The notes: generated by a model not told the origin, from the sequence alone. A stretch of 64,000 bases of DNA from UBA1672 sp033851915 (GCA_033851915.1 JAWSVM010000012.1:85440-149439); one strand, 5' to 3'; numbered from the stretch's first letter, positions 51,065 through 59,814 are shown. Translations and numbers: made by a program.

Positions 51065-51090
51065 AAAAAAAGCCCTCCAAAATGGAAGGC
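51065..51090 (-). terminator. Hairpin with T-run before the major capsid gene
   Basis: Minus-strand stem GCCTTCCA/TGGAGGGC (eight pairs with one G-U) closes a TTT loop and is followed by seven Ts, then ATGAAAGGAATA leading into the capsid start. Confidence 0.75.
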
Positions 51091-51115
51091 CGTTTAATTA
51101 ATTATTTGTGTTTAG

Positions 51116-51475
51116 TTATGTTGCGTAGAAACCTGCGCCTGCGTTGATAGAGATAATGTCACCAGCAACACCGGATTCCATCGCCATAGCGACATAGCGG
51201 TCTTTATCCGTAGTTACAGCAACAAGCTCACCGCTTGCATCCGATTTCAGGAAATCACCTGCGGTAACAGTACCGGCCAATTTACCCAGACCACCACCAA
51301 CAGCCACTTCGCAACTATCGCCAGCGAGTGGAGCATCTTGAATAACACCAATACCCTCACCTGCACCTGCGGCAACAATTTTGCCAGTGCCATCATGTTT
51401 AACGGCTGTGTATGCTACTAAACCAACAGCAGCAACCGCACTGGCTATCAAGTTTGTTTTCATATGTGTAGACAT
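51116..51475 (-). CDS. Capsid decoration protein, DUF2190-like
   Basis: A 119-residue Gly/Ala/Val-rich beta protein with GEGIGVIQDAPLAGDSCEVA and VTAGDFLKSDASGELVAV, the DUF2190 pattern of small capsid-stabilising proteins. It lies between protease/scaffold and capsid genes. Confidence 0.75.
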   Translation of the reverse strand: MSTHMKTNLIASAVAAVGLVAYTAVKHDGTGKIVAAGAGEGIGVIQDAPLAGDSCEVAVGGGLGKLAGTVTAGDFLKSDASGELVAVTTDKDRYVAMAMESGVAGDIISINAGAGFYAT

Positions 51476-51900
51476 TATTCAATTCCTTCATATTTAGAGT
51501 TAAGGTCATCATTTTCAGAAAGAACCATCGATACGGCTTCGGATAGTTCAAGATTATCGTCTTCCTTTACCTTTGCTTCGGCTAACTCAAGAACCTTGTC
51601 TTGTGCCTCATCAGCGCTAAGCTCTTTATCGTTAGCCTCTTCATCGCCGCCCTCGCCATGGCCACTTTCGTCAAGATTTAGGGGTTTTGCCAATTTAGCA
51701 AATTCAGCGACATCGCCTTTCATGAATGAATCGCGCTGTGCTTCAACTGCTGTCTTTTCAGATAGCATGATGTCAAAAGCGGCATTCTGCTTGATCTCTT
51801 CTTGTGATTCAGAGAGTTCTTTGTTTTGCTTTTCAAGCTCGGCATTCTTCGCCTTTACTTCCGCAAGCTCTTTTACGGCATCTTCGTTTGTGTCAGACAT
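51475..51900 (-). CDS. Scaffolding protein nested in the protease gene
   Basis: An internal ATG (MSDTNEDAVKELAEVKAKNA) in frame with the protease is preceded by AAGGA about ten bases upstream. It would give a 141-residue protein that is highly charged and helical, with a coiled-coil start (ELEKQNKELSESQEEIKQN), like scaffolds translated from the 3' part of phage protease genes (Mu I/Z, lambda C/Nu3). Confidence 0.65.
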   Translation of the reverse strand: MSDTNEDAVKELAEVKAKNAELEKQNKELSESQEEIKQNAAFDIMLSEKTAVEAQRDSFMKGDVAEFAKLAKPLNLDESGHGEGGDEEANDKELSADEAQDKVLELAEAKVKEDDNLELSEAVSMVLSENDDLNSKYEGIE

Positions 51901-52506
51901 TTTAATATCTTCCTTCTTAGTTTTAGGGTTGGAGTCTTTATTCACGCCAGCCAGAAAATCCTTAGGCAATGATTTTGCTAAGGCCTGTACTAACTGCGCT
52001 TTTTCATCATCAGTTAAATCAAGAACCGTTGATTTAATTTGATCGAAACCGTCTAGTTCGCCCTCATCGAGGATGGCGGACATATGTTTAATAAAAGGCC
52101 TGTTGGTTAAGCCTGCACCTTTGAGGGTTGCGCCGTGTTGCTTACCCTTGTCATCGGTGAAATTCATTTCGAAATCAGCAGAGAGATAGCGCGCGCGCTT
52201 ATCAAGTACACGGCCTTTCCCTTCATCTGTCCACTCAACAACAGCCCAAAGCTCTTGGGCATCATCGGATAAATAAAGCTCCTTAACCCAGCCAGCAGCT
52301 TCCCCAAGCTTCTTATGGAAGTAATCAATTGCGAGATCGATGCCTACAACCTTATTTTCGAAGTTCTCTATAATCTTGGTGAACAAAGCCTCGTTAAGTT
52401 CAAATGCACCATAGACAGGGTGTTCAAACTTACCTGCGCGCATAATCTGGACGCGTTTAATGTCCTTCTTGCCCTCACTGAGGCAAAAACTCTCAAGATG
52501 GTACAT
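51475..52506 (-). CDS. Phage head protease with C-terminal scaffold (Mu gpI-like)
   Basis: A 343-residue protein. The N-terminal 195 residues show the Mu gpI-type protease layout: VQIMRAGKFEHPVYGAFELN, DLAIDYFHKK and AVVEWTDEGKGRV then RYLSADF, with a His in DYFH and Ser in LSADF as likely catalytic residues. The rest is a charged helical scaffold. It cleaves the scaffold and capsid N-termini during procapsid maturation. Confidence 0.8.
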   Translation of the reverse strand: MYHLESFCLSEGKKDIKRVQIMRAGKFEHPVYGAFELNEALFTKIIENFENKVVGIDLAIDYFHKKLGEAAGWVKELYLSDDAQELWAVVEWTDEGKGRVLDKRARYLSADFEMNFTDDKGKQHGATLKGAGLTNRPFIKHMSAILDEGELDGFDQIKSTVLDLTDDEKAQLVQALAKSLPKDFLAGVNKDSNPKTKKEDIKMSDTNEDAVKELAEVKAKNAELEKQNKELSESQEEIKQNAAFDIMLSEKTAVEAQRDSFMKGDVAEFAKLAKPLNLDESGHGEGGDEEANDKELSADEAQDKVLELAEAKVKEDDNLELSEAVSMVLSENDDLNSKYEGIE

Positions 52507-52517
52507 GTGTTATTTCC

Positions 52518-54731
52518 TTATATGGTTTTGCTTCGAAGCATCTTTTGGACTTCTTCATTCGTGCCGGTTGGCGTAAGCCCCTTCGGATTGATAGGCTTGT
52601 TGTTAGGATTGCCCGCTGTCTGTGCCTCAATGTATGAATCACAGTTATGATGTAGAGGCGTTAAATTCGGTGAGGTTTTGTATTCCTCTTTTGAAAACAC
52701 CCTATCCTTTAAATTCTTGCATATGTCAGTTTGAGGGCTGTCATTTCTGAAAATGAAACTCTCGATCTGGTCGAACACTTCCGGCGTTTGGAATACATCA
52801 TTACGAACACCATTCACCATGTTCGAAACAAAGTTCTTCGCACCCGTCGCAATTGCGGCGCTCAATATATATCGATTACTGCTGCCTCTAATCTCTTTGA
52901 TTAAGGCCTCAGCCAATTCCGTTTTATCAATCTCGTTATTGAGAGTGAACATAATTACTTTTTCAATGTTGTGGTCATGATCTTTGGTAATCAGATTAAT
53001 TTCTGCTAACAGTCTTTCGCGTGTTGCTGCAGGTAAATCCCGCAACAAGTCCGTAAGATCAGCCAGCTTCACATTATTACTGTTCAGCTCTTGCAATACT
53101 TGAGAGCGCGATTTTTTTGCGACACCGGCTAAGAACACGCCTATTTTTTCTGCATACTCATCGCTTCCGGGCATGGATACTGAAAGAGCTTTCTTTCTGC
53201 GGTCTTTGCCCTCTTCCTTTTTCAGCACTACCTCAATTTCAGTGATCATCTTGCTCGTGCGTTCCTTAAGGCTCTTGCGAATAATACCCTCAAGTAAAAC
53301 AGCATGATCTTTAATCAATTTAGCAGGCGCCGAATTCACTTTTTTTGGCTCTGAAAGCTCCTTATCGTTCACCTTTTTAGGTGTTGGCTTATCAACCTTC
53401 TCGGCGTCATCTTCTTTTGGCTCAGGATCGCCCTGTTGCCCATCCTTCAAATCTTCTTCATCCATCATGTCAGGTAAGCCGTAAATGCTGTGCATATGCT
53501 GCGTAAGCCTATCACTTAATTGCAGCAATCCTTTATCCGCTAGACCCATGACGATATCGGCAAGCTCTTTGCCTGCCTTATCGTTTATGCCCACCGCTTT
53601 GATCTTTGGGTATGTCTCCCTAAATCCAAACTTCATTTCTACCAATTGACGTATCAAACGGTAATTTATCGGCTCACATATGGCATTTGCGTGTAGCTGT
53701 ATTCCGCTAAGAAAGATATCCGACAGATCGCTACCAAGTGAGTACGATCCACCAGAGCCACCAATACCCATTTCCATGAACGTGGCAAGAAACGCCTTGG
53801 CCATTTCGGTGTTTTCACCCTCTATGACCTTCTGTATCTTTTCTGAATCGTGCGATAGTTTCATTTCACCGATTGTAAATGCATCCGGTGTCACTATGCT
53901 TTCGCGTGGATTAGAACGGAATCTCTTAAGAACCTCTTTCATTTTCTTAAACTGGTCGTCTTTATTTTCTACGTTCTCACTCATCATGGCGAACGGAACA
54001 CCCATCGCATTACGCTCAATGCCTGTGGCCTGTATTTTTCGGTACTGATTCTTTCTGAAATAGTTACCGTACAATGGCCTTAATGCTGAGATACCTTCGT
54101 AGTTGTCGCCCTCTTTTTCATTCGTAAGAACAAGCAAGAACTCGCCACGTATCTTTACATCAGCATCAAGATCACCTTGTGAAATTTGCTGGATGAACTT
54201 TATTGATCCGTTTTTGTTCAACTCCCAACGCTCAATAGTTTTTTGAGATCGGAAAGCTAAATCCTTAAGTCCAATATAGTTGCCCCATTTGGGATGGCCT
54301 GAAACAACCTTATGGACAATCTCGAACACGCTGTGACCGAAATCAATAAAACTCAAGGCCTCATGTAAGAATGCTACCCATGACTTATGTTTAGACCCGT
54401 CAGGATAACCCATATCATTAAAGAGAACATGCTCTATAAACGCAGCAATTTCCTTTTCTTCATCGCTATCATCAACCGCCTCAATCGTCCATGTTGCTGA
54501 CTTAATCGGGTTCTTTATCAAACTCGTTAACATCTTAACTTGGGCATCAGAACGACGCATTTGGTCAAACAGTTCCGCCGCCTCTTTTCCTTGCAAGTGG
54601 ATCAAATATTCTTCTGCGAAGTAACCGCCGGATATCTCTGTTCCGCTCGTACCATCAGAAGAGAAACCAACAGGGAATTCACCTGCGACCTTTCTTCTAT
54701 TTGGCATTAGCAAATCAAGTATTCCTACCAT
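52518..54731 (-). CDS. Portal protein fused to a MuF-like minor head domain
   Basis: A 737-residue protein. Residues 1-440 are portal-like (Mu gp29/DUF935): FDQMRRSDAQVKMLTSLIKN, IGLKDLAFRSQKTIERWEL, LLVLTNEKEGDNYEGIS. A highly charged linker (GDPEPKEDDAEKVDKPTPKK) follows at about residues 440-480. The C-terminal part ends in a MuF-type motif with SPQTDICKNLKDRVF and PLHHNCDSYIEA, which can carry Zn-binding His/Cys. Portal and MuF proteins are usually encoded by neighbouring genes; here they share one frame. Confidence 0.85.
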   Translation of the reverse strand: MVGILDLLMPNRRKVAGEFPVGFSSDGTSGTEISGGYFAEEYLIHLQGKEAAELFDQMRRSDAQVKMLTSLIKNPIKSATWTIEAVDDSDEEKEIAAFIEHVLFNDMGYPDGSKHKSWVAFLHEALSFIDFGHSVFEIVHKVVSGHPKWGNYIGLKDLAFRSQKTIERWELNKNGSIKFIQQISQGDLDADVKIRGEFLLVLTNEKEGDNYEGISALRPLYGNYFRKNQYRKIQATGIERNAMGVPFAMMSENVENKDDQFKKMKEVLKRFRSNPRESIVTPDAFTIGEMKLSHDSEKIQKVIEGENTEMAKAFLATFMEMGIGGSGGSYSLGSDLSDIFLSGIQLHANAICEPINYRLIRQLVEMKFGFRETYPKIKAVGINDKAGKELADIVMGLADKGLLQLSDRLTQHMHSIYGLPDMMDEEDLKDGQQGDPEPKEDDAEKVDKPTPKKVNDKELSEPKKVNSAPAKLIKDHAVLLEGIIRKSLKERTSKMITEIEVVLKKEEGKDRRKKALSVSMPGSDEYAEKIGVFLAGVAKKSRSQVLQELNSNNVKLADLTDLLRDLPAATRERLLAEINLITKDHDHNIEKVIMFTLNNEIDKTELAEALIKEIRGSSNRYILSAAIATGAKNFVSNMVNGVRNDVFQTPEVFDQIESFIFRNDSPQTDICKNLKDRVFSKEEYKTSPNLTPLHHNCDSYIEAQTAGNPNNKPINPKGLTPTGTNEEVQKMLRSKTI

Positions 54732-56212
54732 TGTGTTTCCTCATCCCCCGAGTTATCGGCTTCTGTTTGATTATCCTTCATCATTTCGTCAGTCAGGCCT
54801 TCAATTCGTTTACCAAGCAGCAATTCCGTAACCAACCACACCGCAGCATCTATCCGGTCAGGTGAATCCGATCCGTCTGAGGCATCCCAGCTTGTCATTT
54901 GATTTTCGAGACCTTCCAAAGTGCCGACATGATGTACCAAGCCTTGCTCATAAAGAGCACTTACTGGCTCGGCTCTTGTGCGTTTTCCGCGTGATGCGTG
55001 AATAGCCTTGTAAGAGACTGTTTTATCAATGGTGCGTACGGTGCTTTCTACCATGTCACCGCCGTTATTAACCTCAGCAACAATCCTATCAGCTTCGTAA
55101 TCATGGTAAGCTGCAACAGCCTTGATAGCCCATCCCGTTGGCTTATATTTCCCCGAGAAGTCATTCAGTATGTAGACATGCCCCTCAGCACAAACACCAC
55201 CAACAATAATACCGGTCTCATCAGAGGATTTCTTCGCACTAACCGCAGGATCAATAGCAACAACAACGCGTATAAGATCAGGCACATCAGCATGAGAAAC
55301 TCTATTAATCGCCAATAACTCGCGCGTCCATAATGCGCCCGGCACTTCTGTTTCAAATGCCTCTTTTATCGTAAATGGATATTCACGCTTAAATCTGGAT
55401 ATATCGTAATCAAATTCTATAATCTTTGATCTTCGCCAAACTATTTGACCATCAGTTAGATTATAGAGCTTCTTTAATTCTTCTTCATCACCCGTACATT
55501 CGAAATCATCCGGTACGGGTTTAGTATATTCAGGCTGCCAATACCAAGGAACGAAGATTAATTCAAAATCCCCTTCCCCTTTCTGAGCCGACATACATTT
55601 ATTATAAAACAGCCCCCACGCTCCCGCGCTTGTGCTTTCGAGTATAACCTCAGTATCAGGCTCTAATGGTACAGCCTGCAACACGCCTGATATGTGATCC
55701 TCTGCGTTCGACCAATAAGCCACCTCAGAACCATGGAACAACTGAATTGTATCAGAGCGCCCCGTTCCTTCTGTCTTTGCTGTACCTACAGCGTAACCAC
55801 TATCCAGAGCATCAAAAACCAGTTCTTTTGCATTAGAGGCTGACGTTGATGGCTTCACCAAAATCGGGCAATGGTTATAAAACCGCTTTGCCATTTTAAA
55901 AACGTTCTTACTGGCTTCGTCAAGATGCGTAAGGATAAAAGCCTTGAACCCCTTCATATGTGAGGTTTTCCAGAAAAAACGACCCTCAACATATGTGGAA
56001 CAACCCTGCTGTCGTCCCTTTAGGATAAGTACACGAACATAGCCCAGCCTTGATCTTTGCTCTTCAATTCTTTTGTGTATGTAAAGCTGCGCCGTGTTAA
56101 AAATGAACGGCTTAAGTTTCCCGCTTTTAGTTTTGATCTTTAAACACTTCTTAGCGTAGTGCGGATAATCATCTTTTAGCCTTTGGCGTATTCTCTTCTC
56201 GCGCTTATCCAT
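54725..56212 (-). CDS. Terminase large subunit
   Basis: A 495-residue DNA-packaging ATPase/nuclease. The deviant Walker A appears as LKGRQQGCSTY (about residues 64-74), and a nuclease-domain acidic motif as VVAIDPAVSAKKSSDETG with further carboxylates in ADRIVAEVNNGGD and SPDRIDAA. It overlaps the portal gene by seven bases and follows the small subunit. It powers DNA translocation through the portal. Confidence 0.92.
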   Translation of the reverse strand: MDKREKRIRQRLKDDYPHYAKKCLKIKTKSGKLKPFIFNTAQLYIHKRIEEQRSRLGYVRVLILKGRQQGCSTYVEGRFFWKTSHMKGFKAFILTHLDEASKNVFKMAKRFYNHCPILVKPSTSASNAKELVFDALDSGYAVGTAKTEGTGRSDTIQLFHGSEVAYWSNAEDHISGVLQAVPLEPDTEVILESTSAGAWGLFYNKCMSAQKGEGDFELIFVPWYWQPEYTKPVPDDFECTGDEEELKKLYNLTDGQIVWRRSKIIEFDYDISRFKREYPFTIKEAFETEVPGALWTRELLAINRVSHADVPDLIRVVVAIDPAVSAKKSSDETGIIVGGVCAEGHVYILNDFSGKYKPTGWAIKAVAAYHDYEADRIVAEVNNGGDMVESTVRTIDKTVSYKAIHASRGKRTRAEPVSALYEQGLVHHVGTLEGLENQMTSWDASDGSDSPDRIDAAVWLVTELLLGKRIEGLTDEMMKDNQTEADNSGDEETQW

Positions 56213-56215
56213 ACG

Positions 56216-56476
56216 CTAATCTAATTCGTCTAATGCATCCTCATGCGATCTTGTTTCAATTTGCGCATCAAGCTGCATTGCCTGTAAATTCGGCATTGTC
56301 TTGTTCAATAATATCTCTGCCGCCCGTATTTGAGAGACCGTCATAGTCTTACTCGAAATATCTTTATCCTTATCACTTGTAAGTACATGATTTTGCAGTC
56401 TATTCACGAGCTGACTTGTCTTGATTTTTTTACGTGTTTTATCGTCATGATTTGGCTTGTTTGTCCTTTTTGCCAT
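56216..56476 (-). CDS. Terminase small subunit candidate
   Basis: An 86-residue basic protein (start at MAKRTNKPNHDDKTRKKIKT; a longer upstream frame would overlap a plus-strand gene). The motif MTVSQIRAAEILLNKTMPNL resembles the small-terminase family in which a helix-turn-helix region precedes a helical core. It is three bases upstream of TerL, the normal order. Confidence 0.7.
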   Translation of the reverse strand: MAKRTNKPNHDDKTRKKIKTSQLVNRLQNHVLTSDKDKDISSKTMTVSQIRAAEILLNKTMPNLQAMQLDAQIETRSHEDALDELD

Positions 56477-56521
56477 AATCTTTCCTTGTCTGTTTTCTTG
56501 TGTGCTGCTATGTCTTGGAGC

Positions 56522-56758
56522 ATGCCAAGCAAGCGCAATCAAAACGTTGTTAATATAAATCGTAATATTGAAGAATATGACGGGGCTGTTGCATACCCTG
56601 ATGATGAGGAGAAATACCTCATAGCTTGCCTGAATAATGCCATCCACAACCTCATGGAGCATGCCAGACGTTCCGAGGTTGATCGGAACCTTTACCTACA
56701 GATAGCTGAGGCATTAGATGATAAAGTTCGTGAAAAAGAACGTGAGATTAAAAGTTAG
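56522..56758 (+). CDS. Small hypothetical protein divergent from the terminase genes
   Basis: A 78-residue protein from ATG at 56522 (or 82 residues from 56510). Sequence MPSKRNQNVVNINRNIEEYD and CLNNAIHNLMEHARRSEVDR is helical and looks coding, unlike the antisense shadow upstream. It is on the plus strand inside the minus-strand cluster, convergent with the lipoprotein gene (stops overlapping) and divergent from TerS. Could be a regulator or replication accessory. Not recognised. Confidence 0.5.
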   Translation: MPSKRNQNVVNINRNIEEYDGAVAYPDDEEKYLIACLNNAIHNLMEHARRSEVDRNLYLQIAEALDDKVREKEREIKS

Positions 56759-57132
56759 TATTTAGCGTCAGAAGACAAATTATAACCCGTTCCACTGTTA
56801 TAAGTAGAGAGCTTGTAATCTTTCATAACCTTATTGCTGTCAAAAGTAATTGTCGTTGAATCAACCTTAACGTCTGTACCGCCAACAAAACCACCGATAA
56901 GAGGTATCATGCTTTCAGGGCGCATCTTTGCTTCGGTGTAATTATATGTGATCTCAATGTTTCCATCTGAATCAATGGTCTTTTGCGTGGGCTGCCCTAG
57001 AGCTTGAACAACATTATCATACGTTGTTACACCCTTCTCAAATCTTGAAACTTGCTCTTGGCTGATTTGAACACCAGATGAAGAGCATGCTGCAAGGACG
57101 CAGGTAATAAACACTAAACTAATGTATTTCAT
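56755..57132 (-). CDS. Lipoprotein with BamE/SmpA-like fold
   Basis: A 125-residue lipoprotein with lipobox VLAAC (Cys16). RFEKGVTTYDNVVQALGQPT and the later DVKVDSTTITFDSN follow the BamE/OmlA pattern. In phages such lipoproteins may alter the outer membrane or exclude other phages. It lies between the terminase region and the early genes, followed by convergent 78-residue ORF. Confidence 0.65.
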   Translation of the reverse strand: MKYISLVFITCVLAACSSSGVQISQEQVSRFEKGVTTYDNVVQALGQPTQKTIDSDGNIEITYNYTEAKMRPESMIPLIGGFVGGTDVKVDSTTITFDSNKVMKDYKLSTYNSGTGYNLSSDAKY

Positions 57133-57199
57133 TGTATTATCTCATAATTGTAAATTGAATTTAGATATAACCATTAAACGGCATAAAGATAAACATATA

Positions 57200-57227
57200 A
57201 AAGAAAAAACCGCCTCGAATGGGCGGT
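57200..57227 (-). terminator. Intrinsic terminator of the early minus-strand operon
   Basis: ACCGCC-CATTCGA-GGCGGT followed by TTTTTTCTTT on the minus strand, about 80 bases after the DUF4145 gene stop. Confidence 0.85.
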
Positions 57228-57307
57228 GGATACAAAAGCGTTAGCTTACCTGTAATATACAGACCTTAATGAGAACGCTCAACGTGAACATGTAGTGAAC
57301 GATTACG

Positions 57308-58096
57308 TTAATTGTTTACAACCTTATTGTTCCGCTTCTCTATGTTATCTCTATCATTTTGAGGTAACTTATCAAAAAGTGCTTGAACATTCTGAGGGTG
57401 AGTTATCATTCTGTCGCAAATAAAATTAATCAACATTAAAAGGCTCTCAACTGTCTCCGCATCATCCTGCAAATCTATCTCCCCAGGGTGAACAGCATTA
57501 TTACCAATCACTCTAACTGCATCAAGAGATTGCTGAACTATGGGATCAAGCCCTTTGGATACTAATGAGCTGATATCTTCATTAATATTCTTTCCCTTTT
57601 CACCAAGGTGAATACAGAGTTTCTGCAATGCCAGTCTCAGAAGTGCGGCCGCTCCCCTTGGGGATAAGCGTATAATTTGTCGAGCCTCTTCAAAATCTGA
57701 AAGAACATCTTCTGGAAGGTCTTTGCTTGGTGCGTTCCCTGTTTTTATTACAGGAAAAACCATATCGTTATCCACCCATACTGAAAATTTATTGCAATTA
57801 TAGCATTCTGAAAGATTTATATTCCCAGTGATATACCCACTTTCCGTACCTGCTAGTTTAAATATTTCATCCGCCGCGAATTGTTCCAATGTATATTCAA
57901 TTTTACTTAAAGCTGTTTTTGAAGCCTTTCCATTCTTTAGAATTTTTTTATACTTATCCTCAACAGACTGAGGGGTGACGCCCCGATCTAACTGTTTAGT
58001 TAAAACTCCATGCCAATGCTGTGTCGTATATGTACCGCAGAAAGGGCAATCAAATGATGTTTTACATGCCGATGGTGATTGAAATATTTTAGACAA
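57308..58096 (-). CDS. DUF4145 domain protein with zinc-finger-like cysteines
   Basis: A 262-residue protein. N-terminal CPFCG and later CYNCN are two CxxC knuckles likely to bind zinc (about residues 17-20 and 97-100). The C-terminal DUF4145 region shows SPRGAAALLRLALQKLC, LDAVRVIGNNAVHPG and ETVESLLMLINFICDR. DUF4145 occurs alone and fused to nucleases of restriction or other defence proteins; its biochemical role is not known. It is the last gene before the early-operon terminator, a place where cargo often sits. Confidence 0.75.
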   Translation of the reverse strand: MSKIFQSPSACKTSFDCPFCGTYTTQHWHGVLTKQLDRGVTPQSVEDKYKKILKNGKASKTALSKIEYTLEQFAADEIFKLAGTESGYITGNINLSECYNCNKFSVWVDNDMVFPVIKTGNAPSKDLPEDVLSDFEEARQIIRLSPRGAAALLRLALQKLCIHLGEKGKNINEDISSLVSKGLDPIVQQSLDAVRVIGNNAVHPGEIDLQDDAETVESLLMLINFICDRMITHPQNVQALFDKLPQNDRDNIEKRNNKVVNN

Positions 58097-58183
58097 TTTG
58101 AATACCCAATATTAAGTTATAAAGATTCTTAGCATAACCATAAATGATAGCTATAAGCAATCATATCAACTGAAAGTACTTAA

Positions 58184-58906
58184 TTAGAATACGACAATTG
58201 ATCTGTCATAGCCTGATATTCTTGCAGCGTGCCCTCTTTCGATTAACGATGATACTAGGCGATGCACGTTGCTCTTTGAATTGTATCCCATCTTTAACGC
58301 AATTTCACCATATGAAGGCGCTTGACCATTCAGTATCGTGTAGTTCTCTATAACTTCCTTACACTCCTGCATCCTATCGGTCAGGGACAGGCGCAGAGGC
58401 TTCTCCCTGTGCTGTGCTTCCTTGATGTCCAGATAAATATCCAAAGCTGCCCCATACAGCTCTTTAAACGTTGGGACGGTAATCAGGTACTTCAAACCAA
58501 CCTCGTTTAAGCTCAGGTCTTTGCTATCCATCACAATGGCATGGCCAAAAGGTGACTTACCCTGCAATGAGCAGAAATCGCACCACATGTCATATCGCTT
58601 CAATAGGCGCTTTGTGTATTCATCATAATCTGGCTTTGGTGAGCTTCTTACTTCCCCTAGCCCCATTGTGCGGACAGATACCGGCGCAGTTTTAATCTCA
58701 TACGCTATGTATATTTCCTTGAGAGCCGAGCGCTGATCTCCGCTTAAGAACCCTTCCAGTTTCGCCTCACTTTCCGTCATGAAGAATGTGCGGGTCTTCG
58801 TGCCGTATCTACGCTCAACCATTACCGTGCCGTTATTCTGTGGCATGAAGTTTGACCATTGCTTTTGGAGCTTTTCAAATGGGGTAAGGTTTTTCTTTTG
58901 GGTCAT
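58184..58906 (-). CDS. Phage regulator with LexA-like winged helix
   Basis: A 240-residue protein. The C-terminal 65 residues resemble the LexA N-terminal DNA-binding domain (NGQAPSYGEIALKMGYNSKS, VHRLVSSLIERGHAAR). The first 170 residues are helical and not recognised. It may control late transcription or replication. It overlaps the replication gene by four bases. Confidence 0.62.
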   Translation of the reverse strand: MTQKKNLTPFEKLQKQWSNFMPQNNGTVMVERRYGTKTRTFFMTESEAKLEGFLSGDQRSALKEIYIAYEIKTAPVSVRTMGLGEVRSSPKPDYDEYTKRLLKRYDMWCDFCSLQGKSPFGHAIVMDSKDLSLNEVGLKYLITVPTFKELYGAALDIYLDIKEAQHREKPLRLSLTDRMQECKEVIENYTILNGQAPSYGEIALKMGYNSKSNVHRLVSSLIERGHAARISGYDRSIVVF

Positions 58907-59814
58907 GCCGCTCTCTCAACTAAAAGTTTGATTGTGTATTGCTTGCCAAGGGCTTGGGTTATCCCTGATGAATAATCTCGTTCTATCCGGTCACGCTGGA
59001 ATTTCTTGGGAACCCACATCACCGACCCGTCAGGTATTACCCCTGAAAACCAAGCCTTAACGCTATGCTCGCCAATGGTTGTGGCTAGAGCATGTTTCCA
59101 TTTTGGCCATTCGGTCATTGGCTCAGCATCAGGCATTGCGCCCTCATCGAAGTACCGTTCCTGATGCAGCCATGTTGCGGGATGAGGGATAAATTCAGTC
59201 TCAACCTCCCCCTTTTTCACCTCGTAGGCATGCTGCCGGATTGCTGTTTGCATGGCATCGTGTTTGATTTCGTTTCGAGCAAGCCAGTATTTTTCCCTAG
59301 CCTTGCCCTTGCCGACCTTGCGGGGGCAGAGCTTCCAAAACTCTTCAAATTCATGTTTATTTTTTGGTAGTTTTTTATTCTTATTGTTTATTGTATTACT
59401 GGGTATTGTATTAGGTTTTTTAGTTTCCTTTGATTTCAATGGCTTATTTTCAACTTGGGACTCCAACAAGGGTTTTGCTACGGACTGTTTTGGGACACCA
59501 ACATCATCTTTACGAGGGCGACCACCAGAGCTTTTTGACAGCATTTTCATTACCTCTGAAACAACTCTGTGATGTTTCCAGTACCCATTCTCAAGGTAAA
59601 ATTTCTTAAGAACATTCTTCTTAATGCGCTTCCAGACTTTTGGATTTGTGCGGGTGACTTTACGCATGATTATATCATCATCCTCAATGCCATCTAAGCC
59701 CTCTTGGTAGTGCGCCATAATAAGCATGGTATATGCACCTATTTCTGCCGCATCCATCTGCATGACGCCGGAGAGGAAATCACCTATATTGAATTGAATT
59801 GTGTGGATGTTCAT
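58903..59814 (-). CDS. Phage replication protein: DUF1376 plus DnaA-N-like domain
   Basis: A 303-residue protein. The N-terminus (IHTIQFNIGDFLSGVMQMDA, EIGAYTMLIMAHYQEG) is the DUF1376 winged-helix seen in phage replication initiators. A low-complexity Lys/Asn linker follows (NNKNKKLPKNKHEFEEF), then a FWKLCPRKVGKGKA region. The C-terminal 70 residues resemble DnaA domain I (ATTIGEHSVKAWFSGVIP, VPKKFQRDRIERDY), which could recruit host helicase loader. It probably initiates prophage replication. Confidence 0.75.
   Translation of the reverse strand: MNIHTIQFNIGDFLSGVMQMDAAEIGAYTMLIMAHYQEGLDGIEDDDIIMRKVTRTNPKVWKRIKKNVLKKFYLENGYWKHHRVVSEVMKMLSKSSGGRPRKDDVGVPKQSVAKPLLESQVENKPLKSKETKKPNTIPSNTINNKNKKLPKNKHEFEEFWKLCPRKVGKGKAREKYWLARNEIKHDAMQTAIRQHAYEVKKGEVETEFIPHPATWLHQERYFDEGAMPDAEPMTEWPKWKHALATTIGEHSVKAWFSGVIPDGSVMWVPKKFQRDRIERDYSSGITQALGKQYTIKLLVERAA

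Noticed and set aside
50112..51080. Longer major capsid start at 51080
   Set aside because: That start lies in the hairpin/T-run; the ATG at 51047 has the AAGGAATA site.
51464..52042. 192-codon plus-strand frame
   Set aside because: Ser-rich antisense of the scaffold coding sequence.
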